Origin: a virus
Length of the DNA stretch: 32,421 nucleotides
IMG/VR virus record: IMGVR_UViG_3300032046_000127
Location: 1 to 32,421 of that record
Strand: one strand, 5' to 3'
The notes under the pieces were generated by a model. It was given only the letters and a program-made list of their open reading frames with translations, did no database searches and was not told the DNA's origin. Made by a program: the position numbers and the translations under genes. This document shows, piece after piece, positions 7,189 to 13,846 of the stretch; position 1 is the first letter of the stretch; every line of letters begins with the position of its first letter.

Positions 7189-7534
7189 TTTTTTCTATTT
7201 CTTCCTTGTTTTTGATTAAATATAAAAGGCATTTTGCGTACTGGAATTGCTCCAATGCATGTATTTCGCACAATTCCTGTTGTTCAAGTCTGTTTTTGAT
7301 TTTTGCAAGCAGGTATTGGCTTAGATAATCCGGCCACTCTTTAACTCGATCATAGATTTCGTCGTTATATTGCCTGTTGTTTAGGTCGACGTAGTCAATT
7401 TTGTCTGGCTCAATACAGCTGTTTTCAGTCTGACGATAATATATAGTTTTCCCGGTACATGCTACGATGATCAAGACTATTAAAAATGCAATTGATTTAT
7501 AACTCGTTGAGAGCTTCGTTGATATCCATTTCAC
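7160..7534 (-). CDS. Putative outer-membrane spanin (Rz1-like lipoprotein)
   Basis: 124 residues starting at GTG 7534, with AAAGGTG 6 bases upstream. A hydrophobic N-terminus ends in a lipobox-like IIVAC (Cys near residue 26), fitting a lipoprotein. Its start lies inside the 3' end of the coiled-coil membrane gene, the arrangement typical of embedded or overlapping Rz/Rz1 pairs. It is longer than classical Rz1 and not proline-rich, so the role rests on position, lipobox and partner rather than on sequence family. Confidence 0.55.
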   Translation of the reverse strand: MKWISTKLSTSYKSIAFLIVLIIVACTGKTIYYRQTENSCIEPDKIDYVDLNNRQYNDEIYDRVKEWPDYLSQYLLAKIKNRLEQQELCEIHALEQFQYAKCLLYLIKNKEEIEKNDANEKSNN

Positions 7535-7769
7535 GGATCACCTTTATTCTTGATTGCAATCTTTTTTGTATCTCTTTATTCTCGTTTATTTGTCTGATTA
7601 AAGCAAGTCTGGCCGTTTCTTGTTGGAGAGATCGCATTCTAAGATCTTTATTCTCTTTTTCCAGTTTTTCAATATGATGCTTATCCATTTTCTGCATGAT
7701 CAAAAAAACGCCAAGGGTCAGGATGTTGGTAAAAACAAGTATTAAAATTATATAGATTGACGTAGTCAT
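7497..7769 (-). CDS. Putative inner-membrane spanin (Rz-like)
   Basis: 90 residues: one N-terminal transmembrane helix (about 5-25) followed by a continuous coiled coil rich in Lys, Glu, Gln and Arg. This is the i-spanin plan: anchored in the inner membrane with a periplasmic rod that meets the lipoprotein partner to fuse the membranes in the last step of lysis. It begins with an ATGA overlap with the holin gene and ends 38 bp inside the lipoprotein gene. Confidence 0.65.
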   Translation of the reverse strand: MTTSIYIILILVFTNILTLGVFLIMQKMDKHHIEKLEKENKDLRMRSLQQETARLALIRQINENKEIQKRLQSRIKVIREMDINEALNEL

Positions 7770-8032
7770 TCAGATTTTTCCTTGTTTTTGTTGATTTCAT
7801 CTTCGACCCCGGCGTCAAGAGATATGCCAAACTGCTTATTATCAATTTTTATGCTTTTGACAAGATTCCTGCAAAGGACAAAGATCATCATGCCGGAAAA
7901 AAAGTATAGTGCTCTATCCAGATAATCAATATTGCCATTTTTCCAGCTGATATAGAGTATTGCTGCTGTGATTATTACGGTCAGAATCATGATTATAGCC
8001 GTTCTGAAACGACTCAAAAATTCTTGATTCAT
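7766..8032 (-). CDS. Putative two-helix holin
   Basis: 88 residues with two hydrophobic segments (about 11-29 and 41-57) and a charged, Lys/Glu-rich C-terminus, the plan of class II holins. It would form inner-membrane holes that release the endolysin encoded just upstream. AGGA stands 9-10 bases before its ATG. The assignment rests on topology and position. Confidence 0.6.
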   Translation of the reverse strand: MNQEFLSRFRTAIIMILTVIITAAILYISWKNGNIDYLDRALYFFSGMMIFVLCRNLVKSIKIDNKQFGISLDAGVEDEINKNKEKSE

Positions 8033-8097
8033 GGCGTTTCATTCCTGCAAATTGTTAAGTATAACACATCATATCATTTTTACTTAAAAAGCGCAAA

Positions 8098-8544
8098 TTA
8101 TGTTTTGCTAAGGATGAGTATCCCTGATTTTTCCTTGTACCGAGGCCGAACGTCAATGTGAGTTTTTTCTACACCCGGTTCTTTTTCTAGGCACGTGATG
8201 TATTGAAATGCTGCATCGAAAGGGTGTTTCTGGATATCCGCTTGCACTTCAGCGGCTGAAATCCCGTCTACATTAAAATCAATAGCATTGCCGAGCTTAT
8301 GTTGTGACATTTCCGCTCCGACGCTGCATCTTGATTGCCTGAAACCACGGTAGCTGAAAACAGGCATCCCGGGAAACATCCATGTATTAACAAACAGGGG
8401 TTTTTTATACCTCTCTCTTATACTGTCCGCTGTCCACAGGATCGCCGGGTTCATAAACCATTCCAGTTCTACATTTCTAAGTTTTGCAATATTCGGGGGA
8501 AAGAATTCAATAATTTTAAATCTTTTTAAATCGTAGTAAAGCAT
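8098..8544 (-). CDS. Peptidase M15-type endolysin
   Basis: 148 residues. It carries the M15 zinc peptidase signature: SQHKLGNAIDF with H82 and D89 (HxxGxAxD) and the third ligand in THIDVR (H129). Single-domain enzymes of this size (Peptidase_M15_3/4 type) are common phage endolysins that cut peptidoglycan cross-links. No signal peptide is seen, so it needs the holin. It is first in the leftward lysis operon, with GAGG about 8 bases upstream. Confidence 0.82.
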   Translation of the reverse strand: MLYYDLKRFKIIEFFPPNIAKLRNVELEWFMNPAILWTADSIRERYKKPLFVNTWMFPGMPVFSYRGFRQSRCSVGAEMSQHKLGNAIDFNVDGISAAEVQADIQKHPFDAAFQYITCLEKEPGVEKTHIDVRPRYKEKSGILILSKT

Positions 8545-8582
8545 TTAAAAACCTCACTATATGCGGTTTTATGATCAAATTA

Positions 8583-8615
8583 GGCGACCCGGCAAATGCG
8601 GTAAGTCAGGTCGCC
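8583..8615. promoter_or_regulatory. Inverted repeat in the lysis operon leader
   Basis: GGCGACC (8583-8589) and GGTCGCC (8609-8615) are perfect 7-bp arms around a 19-nt loop. They lie between the likely lysis promoter and the endolysin start, so they would be in its 5' untranslated RNA. It may be an attenuator, a protein-binding hairpin or an operator. Confidence 0.4.
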
Positions 8616-8653
8616 ATCGTAAAGCTTAGCACAAAATCAAGGAACTCGAAATA

Positions 8654-8682
8654 ATTATAAGTTTTTTAATCTTTAATGACCA
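8654..8682 (-). promoter_or_regulatory. Probable promoter of the leftward lysis operon
   Basis: On the minus strand TGGTCA (8677-8682), a 17-bp spacer and TATAAT (8654-8659). A perfect -10 with a 4-of-6 -35 is a credible promoter, giving a leader of about 100 nt before the endolysin gene. Confidence 0.5.
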
Positions 8683-8713
8683 GTAAAGTTTCCCGAATCA
8701 TCATTAAAGTTTC
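8682..8713. repeat. Two direct repeats 21 bp apart at the lysis promoter
   Basis: AGTAAAGTTTC (8682-8692) and ATTAAAGTTTC (8703-8713), 10 of 11 identical, start 21 bp apart, which is two helical turns. They lie directly upstream of the -35 of the lysis promoter, the place for an activator dimer or late regulator. Confidence 0.4.
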
Positions 8714-8758
8714 TTTAACTGATATTAGAGAGTTTAAAAACACCACTACATCTTGATG

Positions 8759-8774
8759 GTGCAAAAAAATGCAC
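8759..8774. promoter_or_regulatory. Palindromic element, copy 3 (GTGCA-N6-TGCAC)
   Basis: GTGCAAAAAAATGCAC has the same arms and 6-bp spacing as the two elements at the RecT-like gene. It stands 72 bp upstream of the -35 of the strong plus-strand promoter at 8846. A shared operator would link control of the recombination operon and the replication operon. Confidence 0.5.
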
Positions 8775-8780
8775 TACCAG

Positions 8781-8812
8781 CAAAATGCCAAAATGGCAAA
8801 ATGGCAAAATCA
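8781..8812. repeat. Four tandem 8-bp units (CAAAATGG type)
   Basis: Units at 8781, 8789, 8797 and 8805 read CAAAATGC, CAAAATGG, CAAAATGG and CAAAATCA. They are followed by AT-rich DNA. Their place upstream of the replication-like genes would suit iterons or a multi-site operator, though 8 bp is short for either. Confidence 0.45.
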
Positions 8813-8845
8813 TTAATTAAATTATAGGTTTTTTATGATATTTTG

Positions 8846-8874
8846 TTGACAAAAAAAAGGCCTCAATTTATGTT
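8846..8874 (+). promoter_or_regulatory. Strong sigma-70-type promoter of the rightward early operon
   Basis: TTGACA (8846-8851), an exact 17-bp spacer and TATGTT (8869-8874). It drives the winged-helix and replication-like genes. It is flanked upstream by the iterated repeats and the GTGCA palindrome, so it is likely to be a repressed early promoter. Confidence 0.7.
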
Positions 8875-8913
8875 GTTAGCTGCAAAACAAAACAAACTTA
8901 AAAGGAGGCTCTT

Positions 8914-9453
8914 TTGATTCTTGTTAATGTCAAAGATCAGCAACACAAAAACGCAAGGCGCTTTTGTTTGAACCCCAAAATGATCAAATGGAGATATGAT
9001 CAAAAAGGGACATCGTGCAAATTGAAAGAACACAAAAACACAAGGAGTTTTTGTAGTGAACTTAATCCAAACATGGACACAAGGAGTAACCATGAGTGGA
9101 CTAATTTTGCATCCATGAGTGGACTAATTTTGCATCATACACGAACGTTCACAGATGTCAAGCGTTTATATAAGATTTTTCTAAACAAAAGCCATAAATT
9201 TCATAAGCTTGAATGTTGGGAAATTTATTCATCGATACGAAGTATATCAAAATCTTTGTCGAGCAATATTGCTTGCAATTATCGTTTCTTCAAAGAATTA
9301 GTTACAAAGCATCTGTTAACCCCTGAAAAAGCGGGTAATACGATCATAAAATATGTTTGGTCGGTTTTTATTAATAGCAATAAAGACAATGATTCGCTAA
9401 TAGAAAAAGAGAACATTCCGACCACTGAAAAAAAATATAAAAAAAATAATTAA
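8914..9453 (+). CDS. Small DNA-binding-like (winged-helix) protein with repeated N-terminus
   Basis: 179 residues from TTG 8914, which has a near-perfect AAAGGAGG 5 bases upstream. The first 67 residues hold two in-frame copies, 29 residues apart, of HKNxRxFC...LNP. The LNP part is kept with different codons, suggesting real translation. The C-terminal part (WEIYSSIRSISKSLSSN...RFFKELVTKHLLTPEKAGNTIIKYVW) resembles a winged helix-turn-helix of replication or regulatory proteins. Alternative start: ATG 9115 (112 residues), coupled to an 8-residue leader peptide at 9092 that has its own AAGGAG. Both starts may be used. Basic tail. Confidence 0.5.
   Translation: MILVNVKDQQHKNARRFCLNPKMIKWRYDQKGTSCKLKEHKNTRSFCSELNPNMDTRSNHEWTNFASMSGLILHHTRTFTDVKRLYKIFLNKSHKFHKLECWEIYSSIRSISKSLSSNIACNYRFFKELVTKHLLTPEKAGNTIIKYVWSVFINSNKDNDSLIEKENIPTTEKKYKKNN
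9092..9118 (+). CDS. 8-residue leader peptide coupled to the winged-helix gene
   Basis: ATG 9092 behind AAGGAG (9081-9086) encodes MSGLILHP and ends at a TGA overlapping ATG 9115. The DNA is a tandem copy of the following 23 bp, which open the downstream protein (MSGLILHH). It may be an accidental duplication of a gene start, or a working coupling device. Too short to judge by composition. Confidence 0.35.
   Translation: MSGLILHP
9092..9137 (+). repeat. Tandem 23-bp duplication at a start codon
   Basis: Copies at 9092-9114 and 9115-9137 differ only in the last base. Each starts with ATGAGTGG. As 23 is not a multiple of three, the two copies are in different frames: the first closes after eight codons, the second continues as the gene. 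Confidence 0.8.
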
Positions 9454-9455
9454 AA

Positions 9456-9515
9456 ATGGGGAAAAACGTGAAAAAGATTCAAAGATTTAACTTGAAAAGG
9501 AAAGACCCCCAATGA
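9456..9515 (+). CDS. Micro-ORF coupled to the replication-like gene
   Basis: From ATG 9456 it encodes MGKNVKKIQRFNLKRKDPQ; from GTG 9468, which has GGGG six bases upstream, it has 15 residues. Its TGA overlaps the ATG of the next gene (ATGA). Very basic. It could be a leader that couples translation, or chance. Confidence 0.25.
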   Translation: MGKNVKKIQRFNLKRKDPQ

Positions 9516-10597
9516 AATTCGAAAAAAACAAAAATTACATTAGTTACAACCCTTTAACGCGAAAGATTGTAACCGAAAAAGCCAAAAAATACAATATAGT
9601 CATTGATGATGAGATCTTCTCAATGCTTATTGCTGAACATACTGAAAATTTTGGCAATATCAAACAGATTCTTGTAAACAAACACAAAAAATCAATTTTT
9701 GTTGATCGAGGCGTTATATATTTAAGTATCAGGCAATTAGCCAAACTTTTAAAAACTACAAAAGAGCGAATAGTTAGATTATTTAAAGAATTGACGCAAG
9801 AAGGCGTTTTAATGAAAATTAATTTCATAGGGTCGCAAATTAAATATGCATGGACATACATTTATTCGACAGTTAAAAACAAACAAGGTGGATTATCTAA
9901 AAAAATAAAAAATAATTTAAAAAATAAAAGCGCAGAAACAAACGATATGGAGAATCACTACAACCGGGAACCAGCTGATTTACAGCTAATTAGTGAAAAA
10001 CTGGCAAAACGAGGAATTTTAACACCCCGATATATCAAAGAGCATTCCGGGAGTTCGCTACAACCAAAATCGGGGTCTACTAATTATTATATTAATATTA
10101 AGACCAAGAAAGATAAAGAGAAGAAAATATTAAATACGTGTGGTGTCTCTGAAAAAAGGGATGAAAAATCAAAAAATTCTACATCTCAGGTAAATAATCA
10201 ATATCCTTTTGCTTGTGGCAATCAAAACAAAGAGGGGAAAAATGCAATAGACAGCGATTTAAAATCTGCTTTATCGGGAATGTTTTCAATCCCGGAAGAT
10301 AAACCGATGCCCAAAGCATATTTTAACAAACCTGTAGAACGAAAAGTCAGACAGCTGGAACCGGAAACACCGGAGAGGAGCGCTAGAAAGAAAATGACTG
10401 AGACTTTTGAGTATATTTTTGGGATTGCTTGTGTTAAGCCATTTAAGAAATTCATTAAGACCTATACTGAGACAAGGGCAATAGAGTTATTTTTCAACCA
10501 CGGGCAAAACTCGAAGCGTAGCGTAATAATTAACGCCATTGCCGAGGTATTGCCTGAATATGAATATTTAATAAAAACTAAAATGAACCAGATTTAA
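9512..10597 (+). CDS. Replication initiator-like protein with winged helix
   Basis: 361 residues. Residues about 64-115 (DRGVIYLSIRQLAKLLKTTKERIVRLFKELTQEGVLMKINF) form a clear winged helix-turn-helix like those of phage replication organisers and DnaD/RepB-like proteins. The middle (about 130-270) is polar linker rich in Lys, Asn and Ser. A C-terminal helical domain (about 290-361) could bind a helicase or loader. It lies just downstream of the strong early promoter and iterated repeats. A role in origin binding is inferred; no helicase or primase gene is in this window. AAGG lies 11 bases before the ATG. Confidence 0.6.
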   Translation: MKFEKNKNYISYNPLTRKIVTEKAKKYNIVIDDEIFSMLIAEHTENFGNIKQILVNKHKKSIFVDRGVIYLSIRQLAKLLKTTKERIVRLFKELTQEGVLMKINFIGSQIKYAWTYIYSTVKNKQGGLSKKIKNNLKNKSAETNDMENHYNREPADLQLISEKLAKRGILTPRYIKEHSGSSLQPKSGSTNYYINIKTKKDKEKKILNTCGVSEKRDEKSKNSTSQVNNQYPFACGNQNKEGKNAIDSDLKSALSGMFSIPEDKPMPKAYFNKPVERKVRQLEPETPERSARKKMTETFEYIFGIACVKPFKKFIKTYTETRAIELFFNHGQNSKRSVIINAIAEVLPEYEYLIKTKMNQI

Positions 10598-10612
10598 GAA
10601 AAAAGAGGAATT

Positions 10613-10891
10613 ATGAATAGAGAGCTTTTAAAATTTCCTAAAACTTATGCAAAATTTCAAAAATATATGGCAGGCTTTTACTGCCAAGACATAAACAACC
10701 TGCCAGATCAGTTTTTAATAGGCTGTTTGTTAGATTTTTGCGCTAAAAACTCAAAATTGATTTTAACGATTAGCAATGGAAGTTCAAACATTTCGTCGAT
10801 TTGCAACAGCGAAATAGAAGATTTTATTTATGTGTACGGTTATCAAAAAATTTTTATTAAAGCTTTTGAAATGATGGAGACGGAAAAATGA
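10613..10891 (+). CDS. Hypothetical small protein
   Basis: 92 residues, not recognised. Mixed alpha/beta in appearance with four cysteines spread through it (YCQD, GCLLDFC, ICNS) that do not form a clear zinc motif. AGAGGAA precedes its ATG. Its stop overlaps the next start by ATGA, so it is part of the early operon. Confidence 0.5.
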   Translation: MNRELLKFPKTYAKFQKYMAGFYCQDINNLPDQFLIGCLLDFCAKNSKLILTISNGSSNISSICNSEIEDFIYVYGYQKIFIKAFEMMETEK

Positions 10892-11127
10892 CTGAAGAAT
10901 TATCAAAAAAATTTAAGGAAGTATTACAGGGGAAAATCAAATTATTGAAAATGTCTTTATGCCATTTAAAGGCAAAACGAGATGATTTAGATGCCAAATA
11001 TAATCAGGTGCAAAAACAGATAAAAGAACGAGCTAATATGCTGGACGAATTAAGCAATATTCTCGAAATTATCAGCAAAGAAGATATAGTTGAAATTTTA
11101 ACAGGAGAGGAGAAAGAAGAATGTTAA
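10888..11127 (+). CDS. Small coiled-coil protein
   Basis: 79 residues, almost wholly helical: residues about 5-60 have regular heptads (LKMSLCHLKAKRDDLDAKYNQVQKQI) and an acidic C-terminus. It overlaps the genes on both sides by 4-7 bp. It may be an oligomerisation or clamp protein; function unknown. Confidence 0.55.
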   Translation: MTEELSKKFKEVLQGKIKLLKMSLCHLKAKRDDLDAKYNQVQKQIKERANMLDELSNILEIISKEDIVEILTGEEKEEC

Positions 11128-11495
11128 CGAAAAATGTAAATGTTGATATTTTATGGGACTGGAAAGAAATACAAAACACAAATGTAGACAAATTTGAAAA
11201 CCCAATATGGGGAGTTGATTGCGGGTGGGTCGTAAATTATGCGGGACCGCTGTTAAATGTTTCTGCTATTTTTTACCCGTTTTTTTTGGGCACAGCCACA
11301 GAAGAATGCAAAGGTGAGCATGTAAAATACGAAGGGATCGTTAATATTTATTGCGGCAACTCAGAGCCTATTATTGAGGAATATTTTTGTGAGGAAGATC
11401 TGGATGTTTTAAAGCAGAAAGTCGACGGTTTTATTATTAAAACTAGACACGAAATTATGATTTTTTTAAAAAATGGGTATTTTATAGATATTTGA
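11121..11495 (+). CDS. Hypothetical protein, acidic and aromatic
   Basis: 124 residues, not recognised. Rich in Trp, Tyr and Phe in its first half (ILWDWKEIQ, WGVDCGWVVNYAG), with a cysteine-containing acidic middle. It overlaps the coiled-coil gene by 7 bp behind AGGAGAGG. No transmembrane segment or signal peptide. Confidence 0.5.
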   Translation: MLTKNVNVDILWDWKEIQNTNVDKFENPIWGVDCGWVVNYAGPLLNVSAIFYPFFLGTATEECKGEHVKYEGIVNIYCGNSEPIIEEYFCEEDLDVLKQKVDGFIIKTRHEIMIFLKNGYFIDI

Positions 11496-11534
11496 AAATA
11501 AAGACCTATAAAAACTAAAAACGGAGTAATTACA

Positions 11535-12161
11535 ATGGGATACAATAAAGAGCAAATTTACGAAAAACTTAAAGTTATCTTTAAAAGTCCGATCGATGCT
11601 GATTATATGATAAACGAATATAGCAGGGATCTATTAGACCATTGCATCAGGCAGTACGACATCTGGAGAGAGAGAAATCAGGGAAAAGATCATTCCGTTA
11701 ACTATTTTAAAAAAATCCTTGAAACAAGCTTTAATGCTCACAGATCGAAAAAGGCGGAGGTAGCAACTAAGCGAGAAGACGATGGGAAAGCATTCCAAAA
11801 TCAGATAGCAAAAAATGAAAAAATGCACCTTGATATCGATCAAAATATAGGCATAAAGTCTTTTTTAGTTCAGACGCTCGCAAACATGCCAGCGAATGAA
11901 ACATATGTAGTCAGACACAGGGCGCGGAATCATCTGTGTTATTCGAAAAATGCCGACCTTTTGGATGCTGAATTAAGAGAAAAATTGAAAAAAGGCGAAA
12001 AATCAGATATCGTTGTTGAGGATATCAACAAGAAATTTGATAAATTGGAGGAAATGTGTATGCTGGTTGAGATCAGAAGTCAATTGATTTCAGGCCATTA
12101 CTGGAATTATACCGGAAAGGCGGAGACTAAAGAAGAGATCAGGAAATTGATAGAGGTTTAG
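11535..12161 (+). CDS. Hypothetical helical protein of the early operon
   Basis: 208 residues, mostly charged helix. No catalytic motif seen. The C-terminal half (VEDINKKFDKLEEMCMLVEIRSQLISGHYWNYTG) suggests a coiled interaction domain. GGAG about 11 bases upstream of ATG 11535. Its stop TAG shares a base with the GTG of the next gene. A replication accessory role is possible from position only. Confidence 0.5.
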   Translation: MGYNKEQIYEKLKVIFKSPIDADYMINEYSRDLLDHCIRQYDIWRERNQGKDHSVNYFKKILETSFNAHRSKKAEVATKREDDGKAFQNQIAKNEKMHLDIDQNIGIKSFLVQTLANMPANETYVVRHRARNHLCYSKNADLLDAELREKLKKGEKSDIVVEDINKKFDKLEEMCMLVEIRSQLISGHYWNYTGKAETKEEIRKLIEV

Positions 12162-12466
12162 TGAAAGAATATCCAGCAATTCAAGTGTTGTTTAAGTCGA
12201 AAAAAGAGCGGGATAAAATGCATGAACGTGCCAAAGAATCCGGCTTTAATTCAGTCAGCGAGTTTCTTAAATTTTGTGGTTTTAACGCCAGAATATCAAT
12301 TGAAGTTGGCAAATATTCAATCGTAGAAAGCATGAAGCACCTTCGGGATCTCTACAAAGACGGCTTAATCACGCACACGGAGTTGACTGAAATAAAAAAA
12401 GAAGTGTTGGCGGGAGAATCAAAAACAATGATTGCGATGAAAAACAAAAAGGAGTTTAAAGTTTGA
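12161..12466 (+). CDS. Small protein with ribbon-helix-helix-like N-terminus and SHOCT-like C-terminus
   Basis: 101 residues from GTG 12161, which overlaps the upstream TAG by one base behind GAGG. The N-terminus (IQVLFKSKKERDKMHERAKESGFNSVSEFLKFCG) has the strand-helix-helix order of ribbon-helix-helix DNA-binding or mobilisation proteins. Residues about 57-88 (YSIVESMKHLRDLYKDGLITHTELTEIKKEVL) match the short SHOCT-type helical hairpin. It may be a small regulator. The next gene starts by a TTGA overlap. Confidence 0.5.
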   Translation: MKEYPAIQVLFKSKKERDKMHERAKESGFNSVSEFLKFCGFNARISIEVGKYSIVESMKHLRDLYKDGLITHTELTEIKKEVLAGESKTMIAMKNKKEFKV

Positions 12467-12867
12467 AGATTTTAGAAATTAACGGCGAGTATAAGCCACT
12501 TTTAAGAATGGCCGGAATCGTTTTCCCGGAGGATCATTATCATTGTGTCACGATGGACACGATTGAAAACAATTGGTGGAGAGGCACTAGAGAGGACGTT
12601 CAGAATGCAGTTGATAAATACGGTGATTATTACCCTGGGTCAGAAATCTATTATGTTGCGACTTGGATCAATCCCAAGGTTAGGGCTAACAATCACCTGC
12701 TTTATAAAGCGGCAATTAATCAGCCTATCACTATCATTTTTGACAAAAGGCAGATAAAATATTGTAGCGAGAAATATAGTTTTAAAAATGAGGACGATTT
12801 TATTGATGTTTTTATTGAGGTCTTGCTTATGTGCGCGAATACTTTAGAGACGGCGAAACTTATATGA
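12463..12867 (+). CDS. Hypothetical protein upstream of the DNA-modification pair
   Basis: 134 residues from TTG 12463 with AAGGAG 8 bases upstream; the TTG overlaps the previous TGA. Notable clusters are HYHCVTMDT, NNWWRGTRED and YYPGSEIYYVATW. Not recognised. It ends in an ATGA overlap with the zinc protein, so it is translationally tied to the modification genes and could serve them. Confidence 0.5.
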   Translation: MKILEINGEYKPLLRMAGIVFPEDHYHCVTMDTIENNWWRGTREDVQNAVDKYGDYYPGSEIYYVATWINPKVRANNHLLYKAAINQPITIIFDKRQIKYCSEKYSFKNEDDFIDVFIEVLLMCANTLETAKLI

Positions 12868-13049
12868 CCAATAACCAAAACAAAAAATCGTGTATAAATT
12901 GCGATTTAAGAAAGCCGAACACGACGGCTTTAAAATATGTTTTTAAAAAACCCAAGTTTCGATGTGATGGGTACGCACAACCGAGGTTTAATAACCGGTA
13001 TAATTGCCCGAAATGGAAACCTATATCAAATGCGGAGACAGAAAATTGA
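12864..13049 (+). CDS. Small cysteine-rich (zinc-binding-like) protein
   Basis: 61 residues from ATG 12864, which overlaps the preceding TGA. Four cysteines (CINC, then single Cys near residues 34 and 48) with many Lys, Arg and Asn suggest a zinc-stabilised nucleic-acid-binding protein. Its TGA overlaps the preferred TTG start of the ParB-like gene. Confidence 0.5.
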   Translation: MTNNQNKKSCINCDLRKPNTTALKYVFKKPKFRCDGYAQPRFNNRYNCPKWKPISNAETEN

Positions 13050-13846
13050 AGATAGATTTAATTAATATTGAGGAAATTAAACCTTACAGGAACAATGCGA
13101 AATTGCATCCTGAAAAGCAAGTTGATCAAATCGCAGTATCAATCAAGGAATTTGGTTTTAATGTTCCAATCTTAATTGACGAAAATAACGTTATTATTGC
13201 AGGTCATGGGCGCTACTACGCTGCGCAAAAGCTGAACATGGACACAATACCAGCAATAAAGCTTGAACACCTTACAGAGGCTAGAAAGCGGGCTTTTATC
13301 ATTGCTGATAATAAGCTTAATATGAATACGGCTTTCGATATCAATATTCTTAAAGCCGAGCTCGAAGAAATACAAAAAAAATTTGAAGAAACAGGAGAAA
13401 ATTTTAATTGCTACAGCTTAGGATTCGATGAAGCGGAATTCCGAGATTTAATAAATCAATGCAGTCCAGATATTTATGAAAATGATGAGAATAATGCATA
13501 TACAAAAAAAATCAAAGCGCCTATTTACGAGCCAATTAATGAAAAACCGCCAATTGAAGAATTGTTTTCCTCAGAGAAAACAGAAGAGCTAATTGATAAA
13601 ATTAAAAAATCAAACATTCCGAAAGAAACGAAAACTTTTTTAATCAATGCCGCTTATAGGCATATAGTTTTTAACTATGCTAAGATAGCTGATTTTTACG
13701 CACATAGCGACAAGGAGACGCAACAATTAATGGAAGAGTCAGCACTCGTTATAATTGATTTTGATAAAGCTATTGAAAATGGTTTTGTGGAATTAAGCCA
13801 GGATATCTATAATCAATATCTCGAAGAATATCCAGATGAAGAGTGA
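13046..13846 (+). CDS. ParB/sulfiredoxin-like domain protein
   Basis: 266 residues from TTG 13046, chosen because GGAG lies 8 bases upstream and the TTG overlaps the preceding TGA as in two other genes here; ATG 13013 and TTG 13004 in the same frame lack a clear site. The N-terminus is a ParB-like domain: IEEIKPYRNNAKLHPEKQVDQIAVSIKEFG, then the signature IIAGHGRYYAAQKL and LTEARKRAFIIADNKL. In many phages this domain is fused to a DNA methyltransferase; here the methylase is missing and a helical acidic C-terminus follows. The next gene is a glycosyltransferase, so a guiding or accessory role in DNA modification is likely. Confidence 0.75.
   Translation: MKIDLINIEEIKPYRNNAKLHPEKQVDQIAVSIKEFGFNVPILIDENNVIIAGHGRYYAAQKLNMDTIPAIKLEHLTEARKRAFIIADNKLNMNTAFDINILKAELEEIQKKFEETGENFNCYSLGFDEAEFRDLINQCSPDIYENDENNAYTKKIKAPIYEPINEKPPIEELFSSEKTEELIDKIKKSNIPKETKTFLINAAYRHIVFNYAKIADFYAHSDKETQQLMEESALVIIDFDKAIENGFVELSQDIYNQYLEEYPDEE

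Noticed and set aside
8863-9093. Antisense open frame with repeated PCVFV motifs
   Set aside because: It is the shadow of the repeated plus-strand sequence, has no ribosome binding site and overlaps the early promoter leader.
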